This document shows, piece after piece, positions 17,735 to 27,123 of a stretch of 64,000 bases of DNA. Under the pieces are notes generated by a model. The model did not search any database. It was not told the DNA's origin and was given only the letters and a program-made list of their open reading frames with translations. This DNA is from Acanthopleuribacter pedis (lineage in GTDB: Bacteria > Acidobacteriota > Holophagae > Acanthopleuribacterales > Acanthopleuribacteraceae): assembly GCF_017377855.1 (NCBI RefSeq), contig NZ_JAFREP010000014.1, positions 1 through 64,000 on the forward strand, given 5' to 3'. A program made the position numbers and the translations under genes. Every line of letters starts with the position of its first letter. The first letter of the stretch is position 1.

Positions 17735-19081
17735 ATGGAAATTAAGCTCACTATCTCCATTTTTTGCGCAAACGATCAAAAAATCGAAACGTGGCGGGAT
17801 GTCCTCCACGATTTGGATGTCGAACTCCTTTTTACTTTTGATGAAGCCCGTTATTTCGAGCAGGCGGTCGCCGAGGCGCTTAGCACGGTCCACCTCATTG
17901 ATTTAACGGAAACCGGCCTAAGTGACTTTTGGCTGGAAGAACTTTTGGCCAAACCCCGGACGGTGCCGCCGCTTTTGGTAGTAACCGAACGGATGCTGGC
18001 CGTCAACCCCTCGCTGCCGCCCAGCATCGACGTCACCCTACCTTCCCCCGCGCTGGTCCGCAATAAAGTGACCGCCATGCTCGCGTACAGCCGCAACCTG
18101 CTCAAAATGCGCTGGCAGGAGCAACGTGTCTCCCAAGTGGAAGCCAAGTTGCGCAAAGAGATTGCCTACCACAAAGAAACCGAGCGCATCCTCAGCGAAA
18201 ATGAACGTACCTTGCGCAGCATTTACCGTTCGATTGAAGCTACCGGCGAGTCGGTGTTGATTACTGACAAAAGCGAAACCGTTTATTATGTGAACCCGGC
18301 TTTTTCGCGGCTGTCCGGGTTTGACGCCGACGAGGTATTTGGTTCCACCGCCGACGAGTTTTTTCGCTTCGACCATTCCCCGGTTGATCTGGGCACGATG
18401 AAAACCATTGCCCGCGAAACGGGCTCTTGGCAAGGCGATGTGACGATGCAGCGCAAAAACGGCGAACTCTACGACGCCTTTTTGGACCTGAACTCGGTGG
18501 CGGATGCCAATCACAACTTTGAAGGCTTTATCTTCATTCAGCGGGATATTACCGCCATAAAAAAAATGATGCACGATCTGGAGCGCTTGGCACGGATTGA
18601 TTCGCTGACCGGGCTTTACAATCGGCGTTACTTTATGGAACGTTTTGAAGAGGAAATGATTCGAGGGCGTCGCTACAACCGGCCGACCACCTTGCTGTTG
18701 CTTGACCTTGACCACTTCAAGGATGTGAACGACAGTTTTGGCCACAGCAGCGGCGACCGCGTGCTGGAACGCGTCGGGTACCTCATCGAAAAACAAATGC
18801 GCACCACCGACTTCGCGGGACGCTACGGCGGTGAGGAATTGTGTGTGGCGCTACCGGAAACATCCCTCGAGGGTGGCTGCATCTTTGCCGAACGTCTGCG
18901 GGTGCGTATTCAAGAAGAATCGTTTCGCACCGACGACGACCGCTTATTTAATGTAACCTGTAGCGTCGGCGTGGTGTTGTTGGATAGCAAAGACCAAAAC
19001 ATCGCCTATTACTTTTCCGTCGCCGACCAAGCTTTGTATCGTGCCAAAAAGTTGGGGCGCAACCGGGTAGAGGTGGGTTAA
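17735..19081 (+). CDS. PAS-GGDEF diguanylate cyclase with degenerate receiver-like N-domain
   Basis: 448 residues from the ATG preceded by GGCGGA; a TTG 37 codons upstream is less likely. Residues 1-125 look like a diverged response-regulator receiver (ISIFCANDQKIETWRDVL) without the usual phospho-acceptor context. A helical linker follows to about 150, then a PAS domain around 155-270 (GESVLITDKSETVYYVNPAFSRLSG). The GGDEF domain is C-terminal, with RYGGEEL near 362-368; GGEEL is an active-type signature, so the enzyme should make cyclic di-GMP from two GTP. There is no membrane segment. It is a single gene 55 bases before the exporter gene on the same strand. Confidence 0.88.
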   Translation: MEIKLTISIFCANDQKIETWRDVLHDLDVELLFTFDEARYFEQAVAEALSTVHLIDLTETGLSDFWLEELLAKPRTVPPLLVVTERMLAVNPSLPPSIDVTLPSPALVRNKVTAMLAYSRNLLKMRWQEQRVSQVEAKLRKEIAYHKETERILSENERTLRSIYRSIEATGESVLITDKSETVYYVNPAFSRLSGFDADEVFGSTADEFFRFDHSPVDLGTMKTIARETGSWQGDVTMQRKNGELYDAFLDLNSVADANHNFEGFIFIQRDITAIKKMMHDLERLARIDSLTGLYNRRYFMERFEEEMIRGRRYNRPTTLLLLDLDHFKDVNDSFGHSSGDRVLERVGYLIEKQMRTTDFAGRYGGEELCVALPETSLEGGCIFAERLRVRIQEESFRTDDDRLFNVTCSVGVVLLDSKDQNIAYYFSVADQALYRAKKLGRNRVEVG

Positions 19082-19136
19082 CCACGCTCGGAGTACGGTG
19101 TTGCGCCTCGGTTGGGCTTAACCTTTGAGGAATACC

Positions 19137-21260
19137 GTGTCACAACCTACCCCGTCCCTCCAGTCTCCGACGGCTTGGGCCGTGCTCTTGCTCCAAGTAC
19201 TTTCGACCTTGGCCTTTGCATGGTTCGGCGCGCGCATGCCTTTCGATAATCGCCTCGACCGCTTTGCCGTGAAGGATCGCGACGGGGAACAGCGCCACCA
19301 ATTGTTCCAAAAGCATTTCGGTCATACGGATACCGCGCTCATTAGCCTTGAATTCCACCGTGCCCCCGAACAAGGCGCGGCGGCTGCCGAGGAACTGTTC
19401 GCCCCGTTGCGCAAGGTCCCGGGCGTGGCGCGGCTGATTACCCTCGTCGATGTGGCCGCGCTTGCGGGCGAGGACGCGCCCGACAATCTGCCCTACCCGT
19501 TTCCGTTTTGGCAACCCGAGGCCGGTCGCGCCACGGCGCTGGTGTTGCTGGACGACGCCGTGCTCCAAGATACCGTGGTCGCCGCGCTCTACCGCGAATG
19601 CGAAGCCCTGATGCGGGAACACCCGGTGCAAGCGGTGTTGGCGGGGGAACCGGTGGTGAACTACCACCTCAATCTGGGGGCGCTTGAGGTGAAATACCGC
19701 TTCTTCCCGCTGTTGATCGCGCTTGCCCTGGTGTTGCTCGGCGTGATGTTTCGCGATCTCAAGGTGTTGGCGGTGACCGGTTTGTCGATTGGTTCCGCCT
19801 TGGCCTGGACCACCGGGATCATGGCGCTGTTGGGTGAGCGCATGAACCTGGTTACCACCTTGATTCCCGCCTTGGTGTTTGTGCTTGCGCTCGCGATGCA
19901 GGTCCACAACCTCATCGCGATGGCGATGACCGGCTCCATGGACGAGGGTTTGCGCCACAAGCTGCGGCCCAACTTTCTGGTCACCCTGACCACCTCGCTT
20001 GGGTTCGCCTCGCTGACCACCTCACAGGTGTTGCCGATTGTGACCATGGGCCGCTACATGGCGCTCGGGATTTGGTTGGTTTTCCTGTGGAGCCATCTGA
20101 CCCACCTCGGCTTATCCCGTTTGATCGGCCTGGCGCCGCGTGCCTCCGCCGGCACCTTCTGGCTGCGGTTCGCCGACCACGGCCTTTACCAACGCTGGCT
20201 GCGTATTCCCGCGGTGATGGTACTGCCCTTTTTGATCATTGCCGCCGCGGTTTGGTTGGTGTTCCGGCTGCCGACCGAATCCAACGGGCTGAATTACTTC
20301 GATGCGGATCATCCGGTGCGGGTGCAAACGGCTTATTTGCAAAATCATGTTACCGGCGGCAGTCATGTCGAACTGCTCATTCCCCTTCCGCGCGAGGAGG
20401 ACGAAAACCTGCTCGCGCACTTGGCCGCGATTCGCGCTTTTGAGCGGCAATTGCTCACTTTGGACGGGGTGCGCCACGCTTTTAGCCTGCAGCAATTTAT
20501 CGCGGTACCGCTTGCGGTCGATGATCTGGCGCTCGCTGATTTGCCCGCGGAGGACGCGCTCGCGGTGGTGGGTGCGGTGGAGGAACAGGCCGCGACGCTC
20601 GGCAGTTTGTGGCGGCGCGACGGTTGGTACCGCATTCAGGTATTGGTTGATTCGCTCGACCGGCCGGCTTACCTGGCCTTGGGCGACGCGGTGAAACAAG
20701 CCGCCCTGGATCAGGGTGTGCAAGGCGCGCTGGTGCAAACCGGCCCGCTGGACCGGATCGTTGAGGTTCAGGCGTACCTGCTCTCGTCCCTACACACCAG
20801 CATGTCCCTGACCGTGGCGGCGGTGTTGGTCATCCTGCTCCTGATCTTTCGCCTGAGCGCACCCTTGCTTGCGCTGATCCTGCCCAACATTTTTCCTCTT
20901 GGTTGTGCCGTGGTGGCGATGGTGGTGTTCGATATCCCCATGAGTATTTCCACGGTGATGGTGTTCTCCATTATTTTCGGGATCGCCGTCGACGATACCG
21001 TCCATCTGCTGCACACCTATTTGTCCCGTGGCGAAGCCGATTTCCGGGAACGCTGGCGCCAGACCTTGGCGCGGGACGGGGCGGCGGTGTCCCTAACCAC
21101 CCTGGTGCTGACCTGTGGTTTCGCCATTTTGCTGCTGTCCTCCTTTGCGCCGACCCGCCAGTTCGGGTTGTTGATGGGGGTCGGCATGGTGAGCGCTTTG
21201 GTAGGCGACGTCCTGTTTTTACCCTTTCTGTTGCGGTGGCACCGAAAAAAAGGTGAATGA
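19137..21260 (+). CDS. RND-superfamily exporter (MMPL/HAE3 type)
   Basis: About 707 residues from GTG, with TTGAGG six bases before it; the in-frame TTG at 19125 is part of that site. Topology: one N-terminal membrane helix, a periplasmic domain (about 30-180), five helices, a second soluble domain (about 400-540) and a final group of helices, i.e. two MMPL-like halves. GIAVDDTVHLLHTYL and the preceding PMSISTVMVFSIIFG are typical of the proton-relay helix region of this family. Likely exports a lipid or hydrophobic compound across or from the inner membrane by proton antiport; the substrate is unknown. No membrane-fusion or outer-membrane partner is adjacent, in keeping with HAE3 proteins. 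Confidence 0.85.
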   Translation: MSQPTPSLQSPTAWAVLLLQVLSTLAFAWFGARMPFDNRLDRFAVKDRDGEQRHQLFQKHFGHTDTALISLEFHRAPEQGAAAAEELFAPLRKVPGVARLITLVDVAALAGEDAPDNLPYPFPFWQPEAGRATALVLLDDAVLQDTVVAALYRECEALMREHPVQAVLAGEPVVNYHLNLGALEVKYRFFPLLIALALVLLGVMFRDLKVLAVTGLSIGSALAWTTGIMALLGERMNLVTTLIPALVFVLALAMQVHNLIAMAMTGSMDEGLRHKLRPNFLVTLTTSLGFASLTTSQVLPIVTMGRYMALGIWLVFLWSHLTHLGLSRLIGLAPRASAGTFWLRFADHGLYQRWLRIPAVMVLPFLIIAAAVWLVFRLPTESNGLNYFDADHPVRVQTAYLQNHVTGGSHVELLIPLPREEDENLLAHLAAIRAFERQLLTLDGVRHAFSLQQFIAVPLAVDDLALADLPAEDALAVVGAVEEQAATLGSLWRRDGWYRIQVLVDSLDRPAYLALGDAVKQAALDQGVQGALVQTGPLDRIVEVQAYLLSSLHTSMSLTVAAVLVILLLIFRLSAPLLALILPNIFPLGCAVVAMVVFDIPMSISTVMVFSIIFGIAVDDTVHLLHTYLSRGEADFRERWRQTLARDGAAVSLTTLVLTCGFAILLLSSFAPTRQFGLLMGVGMVSALVGDVLFLPFLLRWHRKKGE

Positions 21261-21437
21261 CTGGACAGTGTGGACGGCGTTGGGCGGGTGCATTTGCGTT
21301 AAGCTGCTGAATCGTCGTCGTTTGGGCGGAGAAAGCCGCGGTCGGCCGTTTTTCTAGCCCGTTGTGTCGGTGATTGGTCTAGGCTAGGGCATTGCCTCAC
21401 CCAGTTGGTGAGAACCACATCAAGAGGAGGGACCGAA

Positions 21438-21902
21438 ATGGTCGCTGTCGGATCTGAAGCACCCCATTTTGAATTGCCGGCGAACGGCGGGAAAACGATT
21501 TCATCCAAGGATTTTGCGGGTAAAACCGTGGTGCTCTATTTCTATCCCAAGGACAACACCAAGGGTTGTACCACCGAGGCCCAGGAGTTCCGTGACAACA
21601 TTGAAGCCTTCACCAACGCGGGCGCGGTGATTCTCGGCGTATCGCGCGATTCGGTGAAGTCCCACGAGAACTTTATTGCCAAGCAGGAACTTCCTTTCGA
21701 TTTGATTTCCGACAAAGAGGAAACCCTGTGCAAGGCCTTTGACGTCATTAAAGAGAAAAACATGTATGGCAAAAAGATTTTGGGCATCCAGCGCAGCACC
21801 TTTGTGATGAACGGTGACTGGCAGCTCGTGCAGGAATGGCGCAATGTGCGCGTCAAAGGTCACGTCGATAAAGTATTGGCCCACGTGCAAGGCGAAGAAT
21901 AA
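21438..21902 (+). CDS. bcp: Thiol peroxidase, BCP/PrxQ family
   Basis: 154 residues from the ATG after GAGGAGGGA. The thioredoxin-fold peroxiredoxin reduces hydroperoxides in the cytoplasm. The peroxidatic cysteine is C44 in NTKGCTTEAQEF. The residue five further on, the resolving cysteine of E. coli BCP, is glutamine here. The other cysteine, C98 in TLCKAF, corresponds to the third, non-resolving cysteine of many BCPs, so this is probably a 1-Cys type needing an external thiol. A 15-bp perfect hairpin follows nine bases after the stop. Confidence 0.93.
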   Translation: MVAVGSEAPHFELPANGGKTISSKDFAGKTVVLYFYPKDNTKGCTTEAQEFRDNIEAFTNAGAVILGVSRDSVKSHENFIAKQELPFDLISDKEETLCKAFDVIKEKNMYGKKILGIQRSTFVMNGDWQLVQEWRNVRVKGHVDKVLAHVQGEE

Positions 21903-21910
21903 AGGCTTTG

Positions 21911-21945
21911 CGCCTCAAGGAAAGATCGCGTCTTTCCTTGAGGCG
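21911..21945. terminator. Long hairpin between convergent bcp and gloA
   Basis: A perfect 15-bp stem (CGCCTCAAGGAAAGA and its complement) closes a five-base TCGCG loop. No T-tract follows on either strand, so it is not a textbook intrinsic terminator. Its position between two convergent genes fits a bidirectional transcript end or mRNA 3' protection. Confidence 0.6.
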
Positions 21946-21968
21946 GCTGGGTACCTAGCGCGTTCGGG

Positions 21969-22349
21969 CTAGCGTTGGATGAGCTCGATCATGTAGCCGT
22001 TGGGATCTTTGACGAAGGCGATGACCGTGGTGCCGTGTTTCATGGGACCGGCCTCACGCACCACCTGACCCCCTTTTTCCTTGATGGTGTCACAGGTGCC
22101 GTAAATGTCTGTAACGGCGAGGGCCACGTGGCCGAAGGCGTCGCCCAGTTCGTACTGGTCGCGGCCCCAGTTGTAGGTGAGTTCGATGGAACCGTCGTCG
22201 GCTTCTTCGCCGTAACCGACGAAAGCCAGGGTGAATTTGCCTTCCGGGTAGTCCTTGCGGCTGTGCAATTTCATGCCGAGCACCTCGGTATAAAACGCGA
22301 TGGATGCGTCCATATCTTTGACGCGCAACATGGTGTGAATCATTTTCAT
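21969..22349 (-). CDS. gloA: Lactoylglutathione lyase (glyoxalase I)
   Basis: 126 residues from the ATG that has GCGAGG eight bases upstream; a GTG three codons earlier is in frame. It isomerises the hemithioacetal of methylglyoxal and glutathione to lactoylglutathione. The vicinal-oxygen-chelate fold is evident: IHTMLRVKDMDASIAFYTEVLGMKL at the start, then LAFVGYGEE, IELTYNWG, and the C-terminal GTTVIAFVKDPNGYMIELIQR. Metal ligands His4 (IHTML), Glu in IELTYN, His in FGHVAL and Glu in MIELI are all present. Length is normal for the single-domain, nickel-type enzyme. Confidence 0.95.
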   Translation of the reverse strand: MKMIHTMLRVKDMDASIAFYTEVLGMKLHSRKDYPEGKFTLAFVGYGEEADDGSIELTYNWGRDQYELGDAFGHVALAVTDIYGTCDTIKEKGGQVVREAGPMKHGTTVIAFVKDPNGYMIELIQR

Positions 22350-22632
22350 GGGGGTCACCTCGCTGATGAATGGCCGTCAGCTTAACATGTTTTCGTTCGT
22401 CTTTTTGTCCGCTTTTGGTGGGATCGGTGCCTGTCCTTCGCCCAGACCACCGGCAGCTAACCACGCTTAAACCAGGGTCCTCGGTGCCTGACCGGCACGG
22501 CCTTGCTCAACGCCGGCTCGCGCCTTTGAGAAAAGCGCGGCGAGGCGTTTAAGCCGCGCCCGCGCCATGCCGAAAAGTTATAAGACGGTCTATGGAAGGA
22601 CCGACCATCGTTGCACCAAGGAGGGTCACGGG

Positions 22633-23400
22633 ATGGATTTAACAGCCGGAAAAGCGGTGAGCGTGCTTAAGCGGGTGGACCGAGAAACCCGCGATTTACT
22701 GAACAGCCAAAAAACAAGCGGAAGCGACGGGACACCTTCTGGAAAAGCGAGCGGGGGTCAATTGATCAGCGGCGCCAAGGATGCCTTGGACCAGTCGTTG
22801 TTGGATACGGTCGATTTGTCGCCCGGCACCGGCGTATCGCTTTCAGCGGGGGCCGCCGATCTTTTAGGCGAAATGTCCGACAAAATGCAGCCGTTGTTAT
22901 CCTTGATTGACGGGGCGCTCGGTCGCCAAAAAGGGTTGAACGGGGTACAGCTCGGCGGAGAAAACGCCTCGCTCGACGACTTGCGCGCCGCCTTTGGCGC
23001 GGACGGTGTACCTGACGATGTTCAAGCGAAAGCCCAGGAACTCCTGGATACCTACTTTAGCGTGGAAGAAACTTCCGACCGCATTTTCTCCTTTGCCTTC
23101 TCCTTTTACGACGGCAGCGAGGATAAAGCAGCCTTCGCCGAGCGCATGGGTTCTTACATTGACGAGGGGTTCCGCCAAGCCGAAAAGCAGCTGGGTGGTT
23201 TGGCCGAAATTTCCGTGGACACCTACAAAGCAATCCAGGACCGCATCGACGATTTTGTCGGCGATGACGGCGAAAGCGAAGGCGAACGCCAAACCACGGT
23301 GGCAACCCAAGGCCGGGATAACGCGGCCGGCGCCGGCTTGTACACGCGTGGCGGCGCGAATGTCGGCGCCGCGGGTGGTAGCCTCAACAGTTTGTTCTAA
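22633..23400 (+). CDS. DUF5610-like protein
   Basis: 255 residues from the ATG that follows AAGGAGGG; a start 22 codons upstream lacks support. No signal peptide or membrane segment. The N-terminal third is polar and low in complexity. Residues 150-225 contain SFAFSFYDG, then AFAERMGSYIDEGFRQAEKQ and DTYKAIQDRIDDFV, the pattern I associate with DUF5610, a helical domain of unknown function. The C-terminus is glycine/alanine-rich. Monocistronic by appearance. I cannot assign a function. Confidence 0.7.
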   Translation: MDLTAGKAVSVLKRVDRETRDLLNSQKTSGSDGTPSGKASGGQLISGAKDALDQSLLDTVDLSPGTGVSLSAGAADLLGEMSDKMQPLLSLIDGALGRQKGLNGVQLGGENASLDDLRAAFGADGVPDDVQAKAQELLDTYFSVEETSDRIFSFAFSFYDGSEDKAAFAERMGSYIDEGFRQAEKQLGGLAEISVDTYKAIQDRIDDFVGDDGESEGERQTTVATQGRDNAAGAGLYTRGGANVGAAGGSLNSLF

Positions 23401-23467
23401 CCCATTCACAGCAATCCCTACGCAACCGGTCGGCCAACCCAACCCAAGTTAGCCTTTCGCCCTTCTC

Positions 23468-23515
23468 ATGCGGTTCCCGCGAGCGACGACCTGAAGGCGC
23501 TCGCGAAATCCGCAT
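23468..23515. repeat. Imperfect hairpin after the DUF5610-like gene
   Basis: ATGCGGTTCCCGCGAGCG pairs with CGCTCGCGAAATCCGCAT (three mismatches) around the loop ACGACCTGAAGG. There is no T-tract. The loop resembles, loosely, those of the hairpins after recN (45.93 kb) and after the 62.25 kb gene. Confidence 0.5.
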
Positions 23516-23989
23516 GTTCCCACGCCGGCTCCATGCCTCGGGTGCCCGCGGAACCCATCGCAACCCATGACGTCTTCCTAATCAGGACCCCATTTTTTAG
23601 ACCCTAAACCGTCACGGCAAAACAGGCAAAACCAAAGAGGCACAGCAAAATCGCCCACCCCCAAAGCGCAACCAAGCAAGGCCGGGTAAGTATGGTTCAT
23701 CGCGACCCAGGCTATCCAAGGCGCGACGTCTGCATGGTAAAAAAAATCGGCAAACCGCCCATCCTCAAAATATCCCCTTATCCTGAGAAATATAAAAATT
23801 CCAAGCCAAGCCCTATCGGAACCCCAAGCATTCAAAATCTCAAAGTTAGGTTTTTGTAAGAAAAAGTCGATCATCTATTTGCGGGGATGGAAAAAAAACA
23901 CCACATTTAAGTTAATCACCCATGCATCCGCGTGGCGTGAGGCACAACTGATTGACCAAAACCCACCATCTCTTGTTTTGGTCATTTAC

Positions 23990-24021
23990 ACCGGGATCGC
24001 TCACCACGTCCCGGTTTTTTT
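23990..24021 (+). terminator. Hairpin with T-tract
   Basis: ACCGGGA pairs with TCCCGGT and is followed by eight Ts on the plus strand. It may end plus-strand transcripts from the 22.6 kb gene. The stem would also form in the minus transcript of the SNF2 gene that ends six bases away. Confidence 0.6.
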
Positions 24022-24027
24022 ATGTCC

Positions 24028-27000
24028 TTATTTTTTGCGTTTCTTGGGTGGGGGCGTTTCTTCTTCCTCGAACTCACCACCCTTGATCAGGGACACCAAA
24101 TCTTGAATGCTCAGTTTGCCCACGCTTTCCTGGCCTTCCAGTAGGCTTTGCACCAAGTCGCGTTTCCGGGTGTGAATGTTCAGAATGGCTTCTTCTATCG
24201 TGTTGGTGGCAACCAAGCGGTAGACCGTGACGGCTTGGGTTTGGCCGATGCGGTGGGCGCGGTCCGTGGCTTGCTCCTCTACTGCCGGGTTCCACCACGG
24301 ATCCATGTGAATCACGTAGTTGGCGTGGGTCAGGTTGAGACCGGTGCCGCCCGCGCGTAGCGAAACCAAGAAGATCGGCACTTCGCCTTCTTGGAAACGT
24401 TTGATAATGGCCTGACGGTGTTTTACCGGCGTTTCGCCCGTCATCATCACATGGGGAATATGGATCCGGTTGAGTTCGCGAGAGATAAGGCTCAAAAAAG
24501 AGGTGAACTGGCTGAAAACCAACACACGGTGGTTCTCGCTAACCAGCTCTTCTACCAACTCCGAAAAAATCGTGAGTTTGGCGGAATCACCCTTGTAGCG
24601 TTCTTCGCATAAACCCGGATGGCAGGCCATTTGCCGCAGGCGCGTGATGGCCGCGAGCAATTTGAAGCGAATTTTTTCGTCGACCTCGTCCAGCTGGCTG
24701 AGGATCCGGTTGCGTTCTGATTCGTATTTGGCCCGTTGCGCGTCACCCAACTCGACCTTCAACACGATGTCGGACCGTTCCGGCAGGTCTTCGAGTACAT
24801 TGCTTTTGGTACGGCGCAGAATGAAGGGGCGAATCAAGCGGCGCAAGTTCTCGAGCTTGTTCGGATCGCGTGCTTTTTCGATGGGAACCACATAGTTTTT
24901 GCGGAAAAACTCCCAGGTGCCCAACAGTTCGGGGTTGAGCATGCGAAAAATACTCCACAGCTCGCCCAAATGATTTTCCAGGGGGGTACCGGTGAGGGCC
25001 AAGGTCCATTCGCGGTCGAGTTGGGACACCGCGATGGCCGTTTGCGACAGGGCGTTTTTAATGAACTGGGCCTCGTCGAGGATCAAGGTTCCCCAGCGAA
25101 TCTGTTTGAGTTTTTCAATGTCCTTCAGGACCAGCGCGTAGCTGATGATCAACACGTCGCCGCCCTTGAGACGGGTAATGCTTTTGTTGCGACGGCCGTC
25201 GGCGTAAACGATGGGTTTGAGTTTGGTGGTAAAACGCCCGACCTCTTCCTTCCAGTTAAAACCCACGCTGGCCGGTGCCACCACCAGGGTTGGTCCCGAC
25301 TTGGCACGGTCCAACAAGACCGCCAGCGCTTGAACCGTTTTTCCCAAACCCATGTCGTCGGCCAAGCAGGCGCCGACACCCAGCTCCGACATGCGTCGCA
25401 GCCAACGGTATCCCTCTACCTGGTATTTGCGCAAATCGGCCTTGAGGTCTTTGCTGGGATGGTAGGTTTCGTCTTTTTTGCCGCGCCAATCTTCAATGCG
25501 TTCCAACCATTTGGGATCGCCCTCCCAGGCCAAACTCTCCATCTCGGCCAACACCGCCAGAGCCGCCTTTTTGAGGCGCATGCTTTGGTCTTCTTGGTGG
25601 ACCGCCATTTTGAGTTGGTTGAGTTGACGGCGCAGTTGTTGGTCGATTTGGATCCACTCGCCCTCGCCGACCGCCACGTATTGGGTGCCGGCCAAATGCT
25701 GGTCGTCTTCTGGGAAGTGTTGGATCGAAAAAGTTTTCTCGTCCGCCATCAGGTGGATTTTAAGCCAGGCCTTGGAATCGACTTGGACACGCAGGCCGTT
25801 GACCTGGGTGATTTGGTGGATTTTGGGTTCGGTGCGTGCCCATTCGATGTGCCATTGCTCGTGTTCCTTCAACCATTCCATCAGGGCCAAGGCCCGTTCC
25901 AAATCGTGAATGATGATTTCGCCGTTGCGGTCGGGTTTCTCCTCGTAGGGGAAACGATCCAAAAAGTCGCGCAACAGTTCTTGTTCCGCCGGCAGATCGC
26001 GTTCGACGACGATTCCTTTGCCGGTAGACAAATACTGACCGGGCGAACCGGGTAACACGCGGGAGGAAGCGCTGGGGTAGCCGGTGTGGGGGCCCAGGCT
26101 GAAGCCCTTGCCCATCTGGAGATCGAGAAGTAGCGACAGGAAGGGTTCTTCCTTTTGAATGATGCCCGCCAGGTCGTCCGGTAACTTGATGTCGAAAAAG
26201 CCCTGCAATTGTTCGAGGCGACCGACGTTGTCGAGCAGTTCGTCGCGGGTCATTACCGGTTGGTATTGGTGAACCTCAAGCAGAATGGCGCGACGCATGT
26301 GGTCCACCTGGCTAACCAATAGCTCGCCACGCTCGAGATCAATGCCCAGCAAGCCGCCGTCGACCTCGAAGTATCGCAATTCGGGCCGCTCCTCGCCGTC
26401 GGGCGTGACAAGGAGGCTGTAGCGCTGGTCGGCGGAACGCAGCTCCAGTTCAATGGTGGCGGTGCGCACGCTTAGGGGCTTTTCGCCCGCGTAGACCCGT
26501 GGGTGGTTGAGTAATGAAAGCCAGAAGCCCCAGTTGTAACGCTGTTGGGGTTCGTAATTAGAGTAAAAGAAAACCTGGCGAAAGGTTTTGATGAAGTTCA
26601 GCAGGTTTTGGTCCGAGGGGTCGCCCTGGGTAAACTTGTAACTGTCGTTGGCAGTGAGGCGGCGACCGCTGCCGAAAGTGCTGTCGCGAATGTACTTGTG
26701 GATCTTGACCACCGGCTCAAGCACCGTATCTTTATCTTCCAACTCGACCGAAAGCCGAAACTGGGCGTTGTGGAAGGCGGGCTGGTTGAGGTGTTTGTCG
26801 AGAAAGTCGAGCGTGTTCTGCTGGGTGCCGGGCAACATCTGGGCGTTAACCAAATGTTCGGCGAGGCCGCAGATGTGCTCACACACTGAGCCGCGACGCG
26901 CGTAATCGCAAGTGCAAGAGGCGCCGGTAATACTAAAAACCTTGGGATCGAAATCGAAACGAACATCGAGCTGTTGACCACTTTTATCGCGGGTCTTGGC

Positions 27001-27123
27001 GATGATCATTTCTTCGCGGTCTTCAATCTTGAACTTTCCGACAAATTGGTGGCCGTGGATCTTCAGCGATTCGGGGACCACTTTCAAAAATTCGGCGAGT
27101 GCATTGACTCGGTTTTCCAACAT
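24028..27123 (-). CDS. SNF2-family helicase with SWIM zinc finger
   Basis: 1031 residues. The N-terminal SWIM zinc finger has ligands C70, C72, C81 and H83 (CTCDYARRGSVCEHI). A long middle region follows, of the kind seen in bacterial SNF2 proteins. The DEAD-like ATPase domain starts about 560: Walker A DDMGLGKTVQAL near 590 and the DEAQ box near 683. The helicase C-terminal lobe contains VFSQFTSFLSLI, then LRAGGTGLNL and ATDRAHRIGQTQAV. The tail is lysine-rich. The family translocates on double-stranded DNA to remodel protein-DNA or RNA-polymerase complexes (compare RapA); the bacterial SWIM version has no settled role. Monocistronic. Confidence 0.93.
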   Translation of the reverse strand: MLENRVNALAEFLKVVPESLKIHGHQFVGKFKIEDREEMIIAKTRDKSGQQLDVRFDFDPKVFSITGASCTCDYARRGSVCEHICGLAEHLVNAQMLPGTQQNTLDFLDKHLNQPAFHNAQFRLSVELEDKDTVLEPVVKIHKYIRDSTFGSGRRLTANDSYKFTQGDPSDQNLLNFIKTFRQVFFYSNYEPQQRYNWGFWLSLLNHPRVYAGEKPLSVRTATIELELRSADQRYSLLVTPDGEERPELRYFEVDGGLLGIDLERGELLVSQVDHMRRAILLEVHQYQPVMTRDELLDNVGRLEQLQGFFDIKLPDDLAGIIQKEEPFLSLLLDLQMGKGFSLGPHTGYPSASSRVLPGSPGQYLSTGKGIVVERDLPAEQELLRDFLDRFPYEEKPDRNGEIIIHDLERALALMEWLKEHEQWHIEWARTEPKIHQITQVNGLRVQVDSKAWLKIHLMADEKTFSIQHFPEDDQHLAGTQYVAVGEGEWIQIDQQLRRQLNQLKMAVHQEDQSMRLKKAALAVLAEMESLAWEGDPKWLERIEDWRGKKDETYHPSKDLKADLRKYQVEGYRWLRRMSELGVGACLADDMGLGKTVQALAVLLDRAKSGPTLVVAPASVGFNWKEEVGRFTTKLKPIVYADGRRNKSITRLKGGDVLIISYALVLKDIEKLKQIRWGTLILDEAQFIKNALSQTAIAVSQLDREWTLALTGTPLENHLGELWSIFRMLNPELLGTWEFFRKNYVVPIEKARDPNKLENLRRLIRPFILRRTKSNVLEDLPERSDIVLKVELGDAQRAKYESERNRILSQLDEVDEKIRFKLLAAITRLRQMACHPGLCEERYKGDSAKLTIFSELVEELVSENHRVLVFSQFTSFLSLISRELNRIHIPHVMMTGETPVKHRQAIIKRFQEGEVPIFLVSLRAGGTGLNLTHANYVIHMDPWWNPAVEEQATDRAHRIGQTQAVTVYRLVATNTIEEAILNIHTRKRDLVQSLLEGQESVGKLSIQDLVSLIKGGEFEEEETPPPKKRKK

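Larger units (their letters stand above)
23401..24027. other. Intergenic region with hairpins
   Basis: Contains an imperfect hairpin at 23468-23515, a 9-bp perfect stem (GACCAAAAC, 23954-23962, with 23975-23983) and a terminator-like hairpin at 23990-24021. A 98-codon minus-strand frame (23578-23874) has no ribosome site and no recognisable family, so I did not call it. Confidence 0.4.

Noticed and set aside
23578..23874. 98-codon hydrophobic minus-strand frame
   Set aside because: No ribosome site and no family resemblance; could be real but not supported.
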